NCBI GenBank assembly: GCA_023974075.1
Contig: JAMFTG010000262.1
Span: 32,501-96,500, forward strand
Direction of reading: 5' to 3'
Length of the DNA stretch: 64,000 nt
From: Chaenocephalus aceratus
Taxonomy: Eukaryota; Chordata; Actinopteri; Perciformes; Channichthyidae
The notes beneath the pieces are model-generated. The model had not been told where the DNA came from and did no database searches. It was given only the letters and a program-made list of their open reading frames with translations. Made by a program: the position numbers and the translations under genes. Numbering within the stretch: position 1 is the first letter of the stretch; each line of letters starts with the position of its first letter. Below, one piece after another: positions 23,693 through 34,041 of the stretch.

Positions 23693-23735
23693 GAGTAGTG
23701 GATGCTCTGAACACACTGATCCTTTGTGTTCAGGG

Positions 23736-24383
23736 GGGGTTTATCACTCCCTGCAGAGCACACAAGAGACACTGAGGGAACCAAAGGACCAGAACCCAGA
23801 GGAGCCAGAACCCTAACCCAAAGGCCAAACCCAAAGCCAGCATAGAGAGGTTCAGTGATGACTGTGGTTCTGAAGGGGTGGAGGTGGGTTCAGTGAGTCA
23901 GAGGAGACTCTGTAGAAGGAGAGAGAGCCAGCAGGATGATCCAAGATACACTGCTAACTCTATGATAGGAGGAGGAGGAGGAGGAGGAGGAGGAGGAGGA
24001 GGAGGGAGGAGGAGGAGGAGGAGGAGGAGGAGGAGGAGAGGAGATGATGTCTGTTCCTCTCTCATTGCGCATCACAGAGTAACCTCTGGGAGAGGCAGCT
24101 CAGACTCCAGGACTGATCATTCTCTCCAAACCCACAGTCCCCTCCTCTCCCCCTGATTCCTCTGTAAGTCACTGATATAGAAACCCCTCTTCTCCACTCG
24201 ACCTCCCAGTAGCAGCGACCAGTCAGAGCTTCTCTGCACATCAGCTGAGCCAGCAGGACTCAAACCTCTCTGGATGATCAGGATAGTTCTGCTCCTCTCT
24301 CACATGTGTCACCGTCCTGTTGTCCTCAGACAGTCGGAGGTCTCTGCTCACCGTGTTGGAGTCCGGTGTGAGTCCACAGGAAT
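23736..24383 (-). pseudogene. B30.2 (PRY-SPRY) exon, interrupted
   Basis: The acceptor is at 24384-24385 (minus 'ctcctcag'). It opens SCGLTPDSNTVSRDL and RLSEDNRTVTHVREEQ (PRY), then TGRCYWEVEWRRGVSIS, YRGIRGRG and FGENDQSWSLSC (SPRY). After CDAQ the frame breaks beside a GGA/TCC tract at 23968-24045. Beyond it the C-terminal SPRY half resumes in pieces (SLSFYRVSS-like, EPLYAGFGFGL, SVSLVCSA). This domain is the presumed ligand-binding end of the NLR. Confidence 0.8.
23968..24045. repeat. (GGA)n / (TCC)n trinucleotide tract
   Basis: About 25 GGA triplets with two interruptions, inside the B30.2 exon. On the coding (minus) strand it reads poly-Pro or poly-Ser depending on the frame. Confidence 0.97.
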
Positions 24384-24439
24384 CTGAGGAGACACAGCAG
24401 GTGTTAGAGGTTATTGATGTCCCTGATGTCTCAGGGTGA

Positions 24440-25520
24440 AGATGCTCAGGATGAAACACACTCACACTTCCTGAGGCCTGGCCTCAAGAACCGGACTGCA
24501 GCAGGCTCCAGGCTGAAAGCAGAGGGGGTCAGTTAGTCTTTGAATGGTCTTCCATGTCCACAGACTGCCCCCCACATCCCTCCTGTTCCAGCTCCACACT
24601 CAGGATGGAATACGTTGATCACTTCCAGACACTCCAGCCCCCCACACATTATTTCACTTCAATCTTTATTTCAAACAGATTACAGAATAACAATGTGAAA
24701 GCAGAACAGCGTATTGTTAGAATAAAGTATGTATCAATGTTCATCATCATAATAATGAATCCTCTGTGTCCGAAGGGAGCAGGAGGAAGCATGCTCATTG
24801 GTCCCCTACTTCCTGCTGATCAGTGATTATCCTTTCAATCATGTCTGCAAGTTATTCCTACTCACATATTTACATTTATACATTTACAATCACTTCTCCT
24901 CTTCAATCTCCTGTCTTCATTCTCATGCTCTCCAGAGAAGTGTTTCTGTGCATCCTTCAAAGTGAACGCTATGTGTGCTTGTGAGCTCCTGCTCCAAAGC
25001 CCCCCCACAGATCGTTCTGCTCCTCTCAGAGTTCTCCTGACCTTGAGTTGTTCCAGACCTCCTCTCTGTCTGTGAACAACGTCTGTGGTTTCCTAGCAAG
25101 GAGACGATCTCTTGCTCTGTGCACGATGCACTTTGAAATGTAACCAGATCACTGAAGTGTATTTTAGACGACGGCGCAGGTGTTCAGGTGAGGTTTTCTC
25201 TGGTGCTTGTTTCCAGTAGAGAAACACTCTCTTATTCAATCATTGAAGTTAATGATGTGGTTCTAAAATAACTCAATTATCCTTTTAATTAAAATACCCT
25301 GAAAAGGCAGGAATGTTTGGAACTTGCATGTGAAGCTAACGTTTGCTTGTATTTGTGTTTTCAAGGTTTTCAACCTGATGACAATTATTGGCGTTGTCAA
25401 ATAATATAATAATTGTTAAAAATAAAGACAAAAAAGAATAAAATCTGAGTTGTCCAAGCGTCCTCTGTTGCCCTCCAGCCTCTCAAGTTCCAACTAAATC
25501 ACTATGTACCAAAACCCTGA
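24440..25520. other. NLR intron sequence, nothing recognised
   Basis: No exon, RNA or element end recognised in this part of the last NLR intron. Confidence 0.35.
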
Positions 25521-26051
25521 AGAACTTGACACTCAGAGTATATCACGATGTGAGAGTATCACTCAGAGTATATCATGATGTGAGAGTATCACTCAGAGTA
25601 TATCATGATGTGAGAGTATCACTCAGAGTATCACTCAGAGTACACGATGTGAGAGTATCACTCAGAGTATCACTCAGAGTATATCATGATGTGAGAGTAT
25701 CACTCAGAGTATATCATGATGTGAGAGTATCACTCAGAGTATATCACGATGTGAGAGTATCACTCAGAGTATATCACGATGTGAGAGTATCACTCAGAGT
25801 ATCACTCAGAGTATCACTCAGAGTATATCACGATGTGAGAGTATCACTCAGAGTATCACTCAGAGTATATCACGATGTGAGAGTATCACTCAGAGTATAT
25901 CACGATGTGAGAGTATCACTCAGAGTACATCACGATGTGAGAGTATCACTCAGAGTATATCACGATGTGAGAGTATCACTCAGAGTATATCACGATGTGA
26001 GAGTATCACTCAGAGTACATCACGATGTGAGAGTATCACTCAGAGTATATC

Positions 26052-26758
26052 TGTAAGGATTTGCAGTACTCCATTCCTTCTGCTTCCCTTTTTGTTGTTG
26101 TCTGTCTGTCTGTGTCTCCCGGGCTGGGCGTGGCTGACCTACTTCTGGTTCCTGCCAATTCATCTCCGCAGCTGCTTCTCATTCATCCTGATCATCTACT
26201 CATCCACACCTGCTTATTAACCCGGTCTCCTCATCCAGTCTTCACCAGTTCGTCGTCAAGGTTACACTGGTAAACGTATTGCTTTCTAGCCTAGCCTGAC
26301 ACAACTCTGGAATCAGTTTGTGTCTTACCTGTTTGTCTCTCTATCCAGAACCCATCATCACCTCCTCCGCTAGCCACGTCCAGCCACTTCCTCGTCGGAT
26401 TCTTCCGCTCTCCACGCTACCCGCCCAGCCTGCTCGCTCCCTCGCTCTGAAACCCCTGCTCGCCACACTCCTGTCTGGTAGGACAACTCTAACTCCTACT
26501 CCAACCTACTCGCTCTCGGGAGCGTACAGACTCAGGCTCAAGCCACCTCTCCTCTGCCTGGCGATATCCCCAGCTCCCTCCGGAGCCTCGGCTGAGGATC
26601 TCCATTCCCTAGTTTTGTATCCCCTTTCCTGGACTATATTACTCAGTTAGTATCCCCTGTCACGATTAGAGAATAAACCTTTTGCTACAAACTCCTGTTT
26701 TTCTGTCCGTGTTTGTATTGTGGGTTCAGTCCTGAAAAAGCGATCACGGAGCTTAACA
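26052..26758 (+). mobile_element. Solo LTR, 707 bp
   Basis: Starts TGTAAGGATTTGC and ends GAGCTTAACA (TG...CA), with an exact 5-bp target duplication ATATC on both sides (26047-26051 and 26759-26763). AATAAA at 26672 is placed as expected for an LTR. There is no internal region, so it arose by LTR-LTR recombination. A 5-bp duplication fits Ty3/gypsy-type integrases. Confidence 0.85.
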
Positions 26759-27436
26759 ATATCACTCAGAGTATATCACGATGTGAGAGTATCACTCAGA
26801 GTATATCACGATGTGAGAGTATCACTCAGAGTATCACTCAGAGTATATCACGATGTGAGAGTATCACTCAGAGTATATCACGATGTGAGAGTATCACTCA
26901 GAGTATCACTCAGAGTATATCACGATGTGAGAGTATCACTCAGAGTATATCACGATGTGAGTATCACTCAGAGTATATCACGATGTGAGAGTATCACTCA
27001 GAGTATATCACGATGTGAGAGTATCACTCAGAGTATATCACGATGTGAGAGTATCACTCAGAGTATATCATGATGTGAGAGTATCACTCAGAGTACATCA
27101 CGATGTGAGAGTATCACTCAGAGTATCACTCAGAGTACATCACGATGTGAGAGTATCACTCAGAGTATATCACGATGTGAGAGTATCACTCAGAGTATAT
27201 CACGATGTGAGAGTATCACTCAGAGTACATCATGATGTGAGAGTATCACTCAGAGTATATCACGATGTGAGAGTATCACTCAGAGTATATCACGATGTGA
27301 GAGTATCACTCAGAGTATATCACGATGTGAGAGTATCACTCAGAGTATATCACGATGTGAGAGTATCACTCAGAGTATATCACGATGTGAGAGTATCACT
27401 CAGAGTATATCACGGTGTGAGAGTATCACTCAGAGT

Positions 27437-28470
27437 TAGGGGTGTAACGGTACACGTACCCGTACCGAAATTATTCGGTACGGGCCCTTCGGTTCGGTAC
27501 ACGTGTACCGAAGTGTATCGAACGAATATAACGTTAAACGTAAACAATTGAGAACGTGAACAACTTCTTGGAAGTAATCTCAGGTGCTGCGTCGCAGCAT
27601 TCAGAGTAATTTGCTCCCATTGTGTTCAACGCGTCAGAGCGAGCAAGTCATTTCATTGGACGAGCTGAGGGATGCGTTCAAATGTAGTCAGTAATTTGAG
27701 GAACTGTCGAATGCAGATAAAGTTGAGCTCGAAAATCCTCCAGCATCATTGAAGTCTCCGGTTTGGGAACATTTTGGTTTCGCAGTTACGAACAAGGATG
27801 ACGGACAAAGACAGGTGGACCGAACCAAAGCTGTTTGTCGGCATTGTTCGACTAACATTCGTTACGCGGCTGGCAATACATCAAACGTGCACACTCATTT
27901 GAAAAGGCATCACCCGAATGTGAATATCACCGGTACCAAAAGACTGAAGTGCAAACCCAACTCCCACTCCACCACCACTCGCAAACATCAGACCGAGCCA
28001 AAGCTATTACAAACGCCAAATATCCTTATGTTGCCATGTTAGCAAAGCGCTACCTTGCTGTATCTGCTAGCTCTGTCCCTAGAGAGGGTGTTCTCCACAG
28101 CAGGAGACATTGCTAGTGCCAGCTGATCTGCCCTTTCGGAAAGCCATGTGGACAAGTTCATCTTTCTTTAAAAAAAACATGAAAATACAATGACAAGCAA
28201 GTCATAATGTCAAACTGGCTGCTTAGGTGCTAGTACAGTACAGTTCAAATACAGATTATTTCAGTTCATCGAAAAGCTGCACCTTAATGTTTATTTTATT
28301 ATATTTTGTATTTATTTGAGTGAATACATTATTCAGTTTAATAATAATAAAAAAAATGTTATGTTTTTTGATAATTATTTCTGCTGTACCGAAAACGTAC
28401 CGAACCGAACCGTGACCTAGAAACCGAGGTACGTACCGAACCGAAATGTTTGTGAACCGTTACACCCCTA
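27437..28470 (+). mobile_element. hAT element with BED finger, internally deleted
   Basis: The ends are inverted: TAGGGGTGTAACGGTACACG and CCGTTACACCCCTA, both followed inwards by 'gtaccgaa' words. Inside is a BED finger frame (27749-28042) and a short hAT C-terminal piece (28040-28175, YLAVSASSVP, then FSTAGDIASA in another frame). The catalytic middle is gone. The minisatellite resumes without a clear 8-bp duplication. Confidence 0.85.
27749..28042 (+). pseudogene. BED-type zinc finger of hAT transposase (ZBED-like)
   Basis: Reads VWEHFGFAV, then VCRHCSTNIRYA, then TSNVHTHLKRHHP: the C-x2-C / H-x4-H pattern and aromatic start of a BED finger. The frame ends after about 97 codons because the catalytic part is deleted. 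Confidence 0.8.
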
Positions 28471-28509
28471 TATCATGATGTGAGAGTATCACTCAGAGTA
28501 TATCACGAT

Positions 28510-29429
28510 TAGGGATGCACGATATTGGTTTTTTGAAACCGATACCGATAACTTCCTGCTTCTCAAGACCGATACCGATAACAAATTATTTTAACGCGAT
28601 TAACGCATGTGTATTTTTTTCCTTGGCCGCCCCGTAGTTTCAGAGCGCATCGAGTTTAAATGACCGTCTACCAGCTGATGCTGACAGCCCCGCTCCTGCC
28701 ACCCGCTTGTGGCAGACCACACTTCCACGCTCACCGGCAGGCACCGACTGGCCATCTGGAGGACCGGGAGGGTGTGTGTACGTGTGGTCCGAGCGAGCGA
28801 GAGAGAGACCTTACGTGCATTGTTGTTGTTAGCATCTGGTGCTAGCTAGCTGCGCTAACGGATATAAGGAGCTGTTTAAATGAAAACAGAGGAGCGACAT
28901 TTCGCCACAACTGCGCCGAGCACTTGACTTGATGCAGGAAGCAGACAGCGGGACATTGGAGGAGAAGTCAGCACACTCAGCACGGATAGTGCAACATGAT
29001 TGCAGCGTCCAGGCAGCTCCGGTTCGAGCATATGCCTTGAGTTGCACATAGCTACAACGCGCGCGCCCAGACACACACACACACCACACACACACACACA
29101 CACTGTATTGTATTATTGTCTTCGTACGCTTTTAACACACCATCGTAGCGATGGCGATGTTTCAGGTGACTGATCAGGTTCGAAGTATTAGGGAGCGCTG
29201 GATTTGTGAAGAACTCCCCTCTTCCTAAACCACTAACACCACAGTACTGGCAAACCGGGAGGAGCCGAGTGAAAAACAAGCGCCCCTCATCCCAACCCAC
29301 CCACACCGCAGGACCTCTTTCTTTTTTTTTACCCAAAAAATATATTGTATATTATCGGGGCTATTAATACTGTTATCGGGATGACGTCATAATTCCTAAT
29401 ATCGGACCGATAATTATCGTGCATCCCTA
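28510..29429 (-). mobile_element. hAT element, sister of 6391-8683, with exact target duplication
   Basis: TAGGGATGCACGATATTGG at the left and an inverted GTGCATCCCTA at the right, flanked on both sides by ATCACGAT (28502-28509 and 29430-29437). The 8-bp duplication is copied from the minisatellite unit. A minus-strand BED finger lies near the right end. Confidence 0.92.
29052..29336 (-). pseudogene. BED finger remnant of hAT transposase
   Basis: Minus-strand frame starting MGKKKERGPAVWVGW, then VCQYCGVSG and TSNLISHLKHRHRYDG: a BED finger with C-x2-C and H-x3-H. It stops shortly after in a CA repeat. Confidence 0.75.
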
Positions 29430-29445
29430 ATCACGATGTGTTCTC

Positions 29446-29990
29446 CAGAGTGTGTCTTGCTTTCCCCAACAGTGCGATAGTCTTAGCCAGTTTAGCTTTG
29501 ACGTGATGGATATGAGGTTTCCAGCTGAAGTTGCGCTCTAACACCAAGGAACTTGTTTACATATACTCTTTCTATGTTTGTGTTGTCTAGGATTAACCTG
29601 AGGATTTGTTTGATGTTTTCCAAAGAGCATAATCTTGTTCTGCTTTATTTAATGATCATTTGTTCTCATCAAACCAATGCTTGACTTTAATCATGTCTGC
29701 TGTTATTACCTCCATCAGCTGTTTCAAACTGTCACCAGAACAAACATATTAGTATCATCTGCAAATACAATACATGTCAATATATTTGATGCTCTGCAGA
29801 TATGGTTGATGTATATGATGTCTGTATCTTCCCCTTTAGTTGTTTCTACGCTTCGCATTCTTTCTGCCGATCTGGCCCCACATTCAAAAGACTTGGTTCA
29901 AACCATGAACCACTTCTTCTGTGTTATTGATAACATGATCTTTGTCAACAAGAAACTCAGGGTAACCTGAACTCTTTGCTCCGTTTCTAA
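29446..29990 (-). pseudogene. LINE reverse-transcriptase fragment
   Basis: On the minus strand: INHICRASNILTCIVFADDT (RT active-site box FADD), then LKQLMEVITADM, KVKHWFDEN, KTRLMLFGKH and YVNKFLGV, with frameshifts between them. This is the palm/thumb part of a non-LTR retrotransposon, truncated at both ends, in the NLR intron. Confidence 0.75.
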
Positions 29991-30227
29991 CAACACCATT
30001 AATACCTTCCATCAACCTTTCTGATTCTTAGTTTTATTATAGTATTCTTTCTTACATATTCTCATAATATTGGTTCATTTATTCTTCTATCTTTTATATT
30101 TATTTTCTGCTTCTGAAGTTCTATATTTGATGAATTGTCTTTACATGTATCGTGTATTTTCTCTTTGCAGGCATTGTTTGGGCCATACGTGTCTACCTCC
30201 TCCATCAGACTGAGTGCCTCTCCATAC

Positions 30228-30374
30228 CTGAGCGTGTCCAGTCCAGCAGACAGCAGCCTCCCCCCTGAGGCTCCTGGATGATTGTAGCTCAGGTCCAGCT
30301 CTCTCAGATGGGAGGGGTTTAAAGCTGAGGCCAGAGCATCACAGCCTTCCTCTGTGATCAGACAGCCTGACAGC
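30228..30374 (-). CDS. NLR exon: LRR 4 (last, shortened)
   Basis: 147 bp with AG/GT borders. Reads LSGCLITEEGCDALASAL, then LRELDLSYNHPGASG and LLSAGLDTLR. It is 27 bp (9 codons) shorter than the 174-bp LRR exons upstream, in frame. Confidence 0.8.
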
Positions 30375-30379
30375 CTGCA

Positions 30380-31150
30380 GACACAAAACAAGCCGTCAGA
30401 TCATCTGAGGGTCCAGGACTGGAAGGGGGCGGGGCTTATTACTGCATCACCTCTGGGTCATCTCTACACCCACAACTCCAGTCACTGCTTCACAGTTCAA
30501 CGGACAGCCATGGTAAGGGTCTTATTGATATGAACAGATCACAAAACAAAGGAATAGAGGATCATGTGAACAAAGACAAGAGAGATGACTACGAGAAGAT
30601 CTGCAGCCGACACACTCTACTACAGTTTGGACATCAGACCTCCAACACCACCAGGCAGATCGTCTCAGACGCTCACAGTGTGGCCTATCAGGGCTGCTCG
30701 TTGTGGAGATAAATGTAGTATTTCAGAAATCATCCAGAGTGTTAGACACAGAATAATGAAATGGTGTTTATCCAGCACCGCCTCAGCTCCTGCTGGCTGG
30801 TCCTAAGGCGTCCCAGGACACAAATTAAATCACTCGGCATGTTCTGTCTCTTCAGAGCTCCTCCCCCAATCTCTGAGGCCCAGTCAGCCTGCAGAAGAAG
30901 CTTCAGTCTGACGCTCAGTGAGACTGCTTGTGTCTGTGGTCTCATCCTTTCAGTGACTACCTAAAGCTCGTGACGGGGAGTAAGGGTTGGTCGCAGACGG
31001 ACCTCCAGCTCAGCTTCCTCTCTCTTAACGATGTGTACACCGCCTGCATCACTGCTGACTCTGCAACAGACCGCCTGTCCATCTAACGCTTCATTTGACC
31101 CTCCCTCGTTAACCAGACCCTGAGATAGTTGAACTCCTCACTTTGGAGAG
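30380..31150. other. NLR intron, nothing recognised
   Basis: No exon or element end recognised. Confidence 0.3.
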
Positions 31151-31156
31151 AAACTG

Positions 31157-31329
31157 GCCGTTTCTCAATGTCGAGTAAAGCTGCTGCAGAGCCACTATTT
31201 CAAGCATACTACATCACCGAGTAGCGCCGGAGGACTGTTTGAATGCCCAGCATTCGGCGCCACTCGATGTCGTAGTATACTTGAAATAGTGGCTCTGCAG
31301 CAGCTTTACTCGACATCGAGAAACGGCCG
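31157..31329. mobile_element. Small fold-back (MITE-like) element end pair
   Basis: Arms of about 67 bp, starting GGCCGTTTCTCAATGTCGAG, are inverted at 31157-31223 and 31263-31329 with few mismatches. They are separated by about 40 bp. This matches the end of a common fish non-autonomous DNA element. Confidence 0.7.
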
Positions 31330-31599
31330 CTCACTGCCAACCCGGAGGGAGCAATCCACCGTTTCCAGGAAGAGAGCCTCGGACTAGGAGGGGCTCGGCT
31401 GAAACTACCCAAATGAGTTCTGGAGGTCAAACGCTTCGGCCAATAAGAGCTGCCCAAATCACTAATGATGAAAGCTCCTTTTAGAGGCTTTAAAGAAGGT
31501 CGTGCCACGAGTCATTTGGAGGATTGTGACACATTTGTTGTGTCTCGCTTCACAACAACAATGTGAAGAGAGAGTTAACACCTGAGCTTGCACTGTTTT

Positions 31600-31725
31600 T
31601 AAATGTACGTCTTGTAATTGCACTGTTGAGGAACCTCTGACCTACGTGTTTCATTCATTGCATAACTACACCGTAGTTGTGTATTTGACATGACAGTAAA
31701 CCTCTGAATCTTGAATTGAATCGAT
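31600..31725 (+). repeat. LINE 3' tail
   Basis: 'gaggaacctctgacc', 'cattgcataactacaccg', 'gtatttgacatgacagtaaa' and 'cctctgaatcttgaatt'. Related tails occur at 47340-47470 and 56540-56640 (plus) and about 16970-17060 (minus). I think it is Rex1-type, but this is not certain. Confidence 0.6.
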
Positions 31726-31863
31726 GATGGTATAACGTGTGTTCTCTCATTGCTGCGTTACAAAGATACAGATGTGAGTGATGGCTTCCCACAGCACAGC
31801 AGCATGGCTGATGGTGGTATTGACTTGTATTGCTGGCTGAGTCAAAGTGTTCTGGTCTCTGAC

Positions 31864-32037
31864 CTGAGAGTCTTCAGTTCACAGAGTGGACTCTCCAGTC
31901 CAGCAGACAGCAGCTTCACTCCTGAGTCCCGCAGGTCGTTGTTACTCAGGTCCAGATCTCTCAGACTGGAGGACTGGGAGCTGAGGACTGAGGACAGAGC
32001 TGCACAGCTTCTCTCCGACAGCTTGCAGCCACTCAGC
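31864..32037 (-). CDS. NLR exon: LRR 3
   Basis: 174 bp, intact. Reads [18 protein letters not shown], then [18 protein letters not shown] and [13 protein letters not shown]. One ribonuclease-inhibitor-type repeat pair per exon, as usual in this family. Confidence 0.88.
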
Positions 32038-32822
32038 CTGAAGAGAACAGAGTGAACCAAAAGAGAAACAACAATTGTGTTTAAAATGAATCACCCTGGA
32101 TAAGATATGATATGTAGGATTGTAATGACGCATGTGATGGAACCAGCCAATAGGAAGTCTAGGGGGGTTTGCCTCCCTGGAGCAAACACACATGGAGAGT
32201 TTAGTCCGGTTTGTTCCATTGCTGCTTTCAGCAGAACGCCATCAACAGCGTATGTACTCGTGCCTACAAATACATCTGGATCTGGCTTCTCTGTTTTGAA
32301 TATCGGGAAATTCCTTGAAATCCCTGCAGTCTGCGCTTCTAGGCAACATTTAAAAAGGAAGTAGAAGACTGACTATTCCTATAAAGTTATTCTTAGTATA
32401 TGTCACATGGTCCAAATACCCACAAAGAAATCAGACTTAACGATGTTGACTGAAGTGAGGCGGGGGAGCTAGCTAGGTAACTTTGTCTCATTTAAGGTTT
32501 CATTAATATGAAATTCATTCTATCCAGGATCACGGTTTTCAAAGCTACTCAAGCTGTCATATTTCACAAATGGGTACTACAAAATATATGTAACACATTT
32601 GTTTTAGTGAGTTGCTAAAACAAAGCTAGCTAAGGCTTTGGCTAAAGTCACTTGGTTAAATGTAGCTAACCGAAATATGACACATGCATGTGAACGTGTG
32701 TTCTCTCATTGCTGCGTTACAAAGATACAGATGTGAGAGATGGCTTCCCACAGCACAGCAGCATGGCTGATGGTGGTATTGACTTGTATTGCTGGCTGAG
32801 TCAAAGTGTTCTGGTCTCTGAC

Positions 32823-32995
32823 CTGAGAGTCTTCAGTTCACAGAGTGGACTCTCCAGTCCAGCAGACAGCAGCTTCACTCCTGAGTCCTGCAGGTCGTTG
32901 TCACTCAGGTCCAGCTCTCTCAGACTGGAGGACTGGGAGCTGAGGACTGAGGACAGAGCTGCACAGCTTCTCTCGACAGCTTGCAGACACTCAGC
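32823..32995 (-). pseudogene. NLR exon: LRR 2, one base missing
   Basis: 173 bp against 174 in its two sisters. A single base is lost near 32975 ('ctctcgacagc' versus 'ctctccgacagc' and 'ctctttgacagc'), which shifts the frame. The rest reads [18 protein letters not shown]. Confidence 0.85.
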
Positions 32996-33781
32996 CTGAA
33001 GAGAACAGAGTGAACCAAAAGAGAAACAACATTTGTGTTTAAAATGAATCACCCTGGATAAGATATGATATGTAGGATTGTAATGAAGCATGTGATGGAA
33101 CCAGCCAATAGGAAGTCTAGGGGGTTTGCCTCCCTGGAGCAAACACACATGGAGAGTTTAGTCCGGTTTGTTCCATTGCTGCTTTCAGCAGAACGCCATC
33201 AACAGCGTATGTACTCGTGCCTACAAATACATCTGGATCTGGCTTCTCTGTTTTGAATATCGGGAAATTCCTTGAAATCCCTGCAGTCTGCGCTTCTAGG
33301 CAACATTTAAAAAGGAAGTAGAAGACTGACTATTCCTATAAAGTTATTCTTAGTATATGTCACATGGTCCAATTACCCACAAAGAAATCAGACTTAACGA
33401 AGTTGACTGAAGTGAGGCGGGGGGGAGCTAGCTAGGTAACTTTGTCTCATTTAAGGTTTCATTAATATGAAATTCATTCTATCCAGGATCACGGTTTTCA
33501 AAGCTACTCAAGCTCTCATATTTCACAAATGGGTACTACAAAATATATGTAACACATTTGTTTTAGTTAGTTGCTAAAACAAAGCTAGCTAAGGCTTTGG
33601 CTAAAGTCACTTGGTTAAATGTAGCTAACCGAAATATGACACATGCATGTGAACGTGTGTTCTCTCATTGCTGCGTTACAAAGATACAGATGTGAGAGAT
33701 GGCTTCCCACAGCACAGCAGCATGGCTGATGGTGGTATTGACTTGTATTGCTGGCTGAGTCAAAGTGTTCTGGTCTCTGAC

Positions 33782-33955
33782 CTGAGAGTCTCCAGTTCAC
33801 AGAGTGGACTCTCCAGTCCAGCAGACAGCAGCTTCACTCCTGAGTCCTGCAGGTCGTTGTTACTCAGGTCCAGCTCTCTCAGACTGGAGGACTGGGAGCT
33901 GAGGACGGAGGACAGAGCTGCACAGCTTCTCTTTGACAGCTTGCAGCCACTCAGC
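33782..33955 (-). CDS. NLR exon: LRR 1
   Basis: 174 bp, intact, in phase with the NACHT exon. Reads [18 protein letters not shown] and [18 protein letters not shown]. Confidence 0.88.
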
Positions 33956-34041
33956 CTGAAGAGACGATGAGGACAACAGTTATTCAGGAGACAGCAGTGT
34001 GTTTAAAACTGATTCACTAAATCAATGATCTCTGTACTCAC

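Larger units (their letters stand above)
25526..29445 (+). repeat. 30-bp minisatellite split by three insertions
   Basis: The unit is 'gagagtatcactcagagtat' plus 'atcacgatgt', with short 12-bp sub-repeats (gagtatcactca). Array segments are 25526-26051, 26759-27436, 28471-28509 and 29430-29445. They are separated by a solo LTR and two hAT elements. Long open frames (VRVSLRVYHD) are an effect of the unit length. Confidence 0.95.
31735..33960. repeat. Tandem duplication of a 0.96-kb LRR-exon block
   Basis: The same start ('tgttctctcattgctgcgtt') occurs at 31741, 32698 and 33657, periods 957 and 959 bp. Two full units and the exon-bearing part of a third are present. Each carries one LRR exon and the same intron, including 'gttagctacatttaacc'-type words and the 'caataggaagtctagggg' block. 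Copies are nearly identical, so the expansion is recent. Confidence 0.95.

Noticed and set aside
23136..23714. 192-codon minus-strand frame next to the B30.2 exon
   Set aside because: It is the 42-bp minisatellite read through; the B30.2 end is upstream of it and no splice site links them.
25526..27551. Long frames in the 30-bp array, read as VRVSLRVYHD repeats
   Set aside because: Unit length divisible by three keeps frames open; the array is split by transposons and lies in an NLR intron on the other strand.
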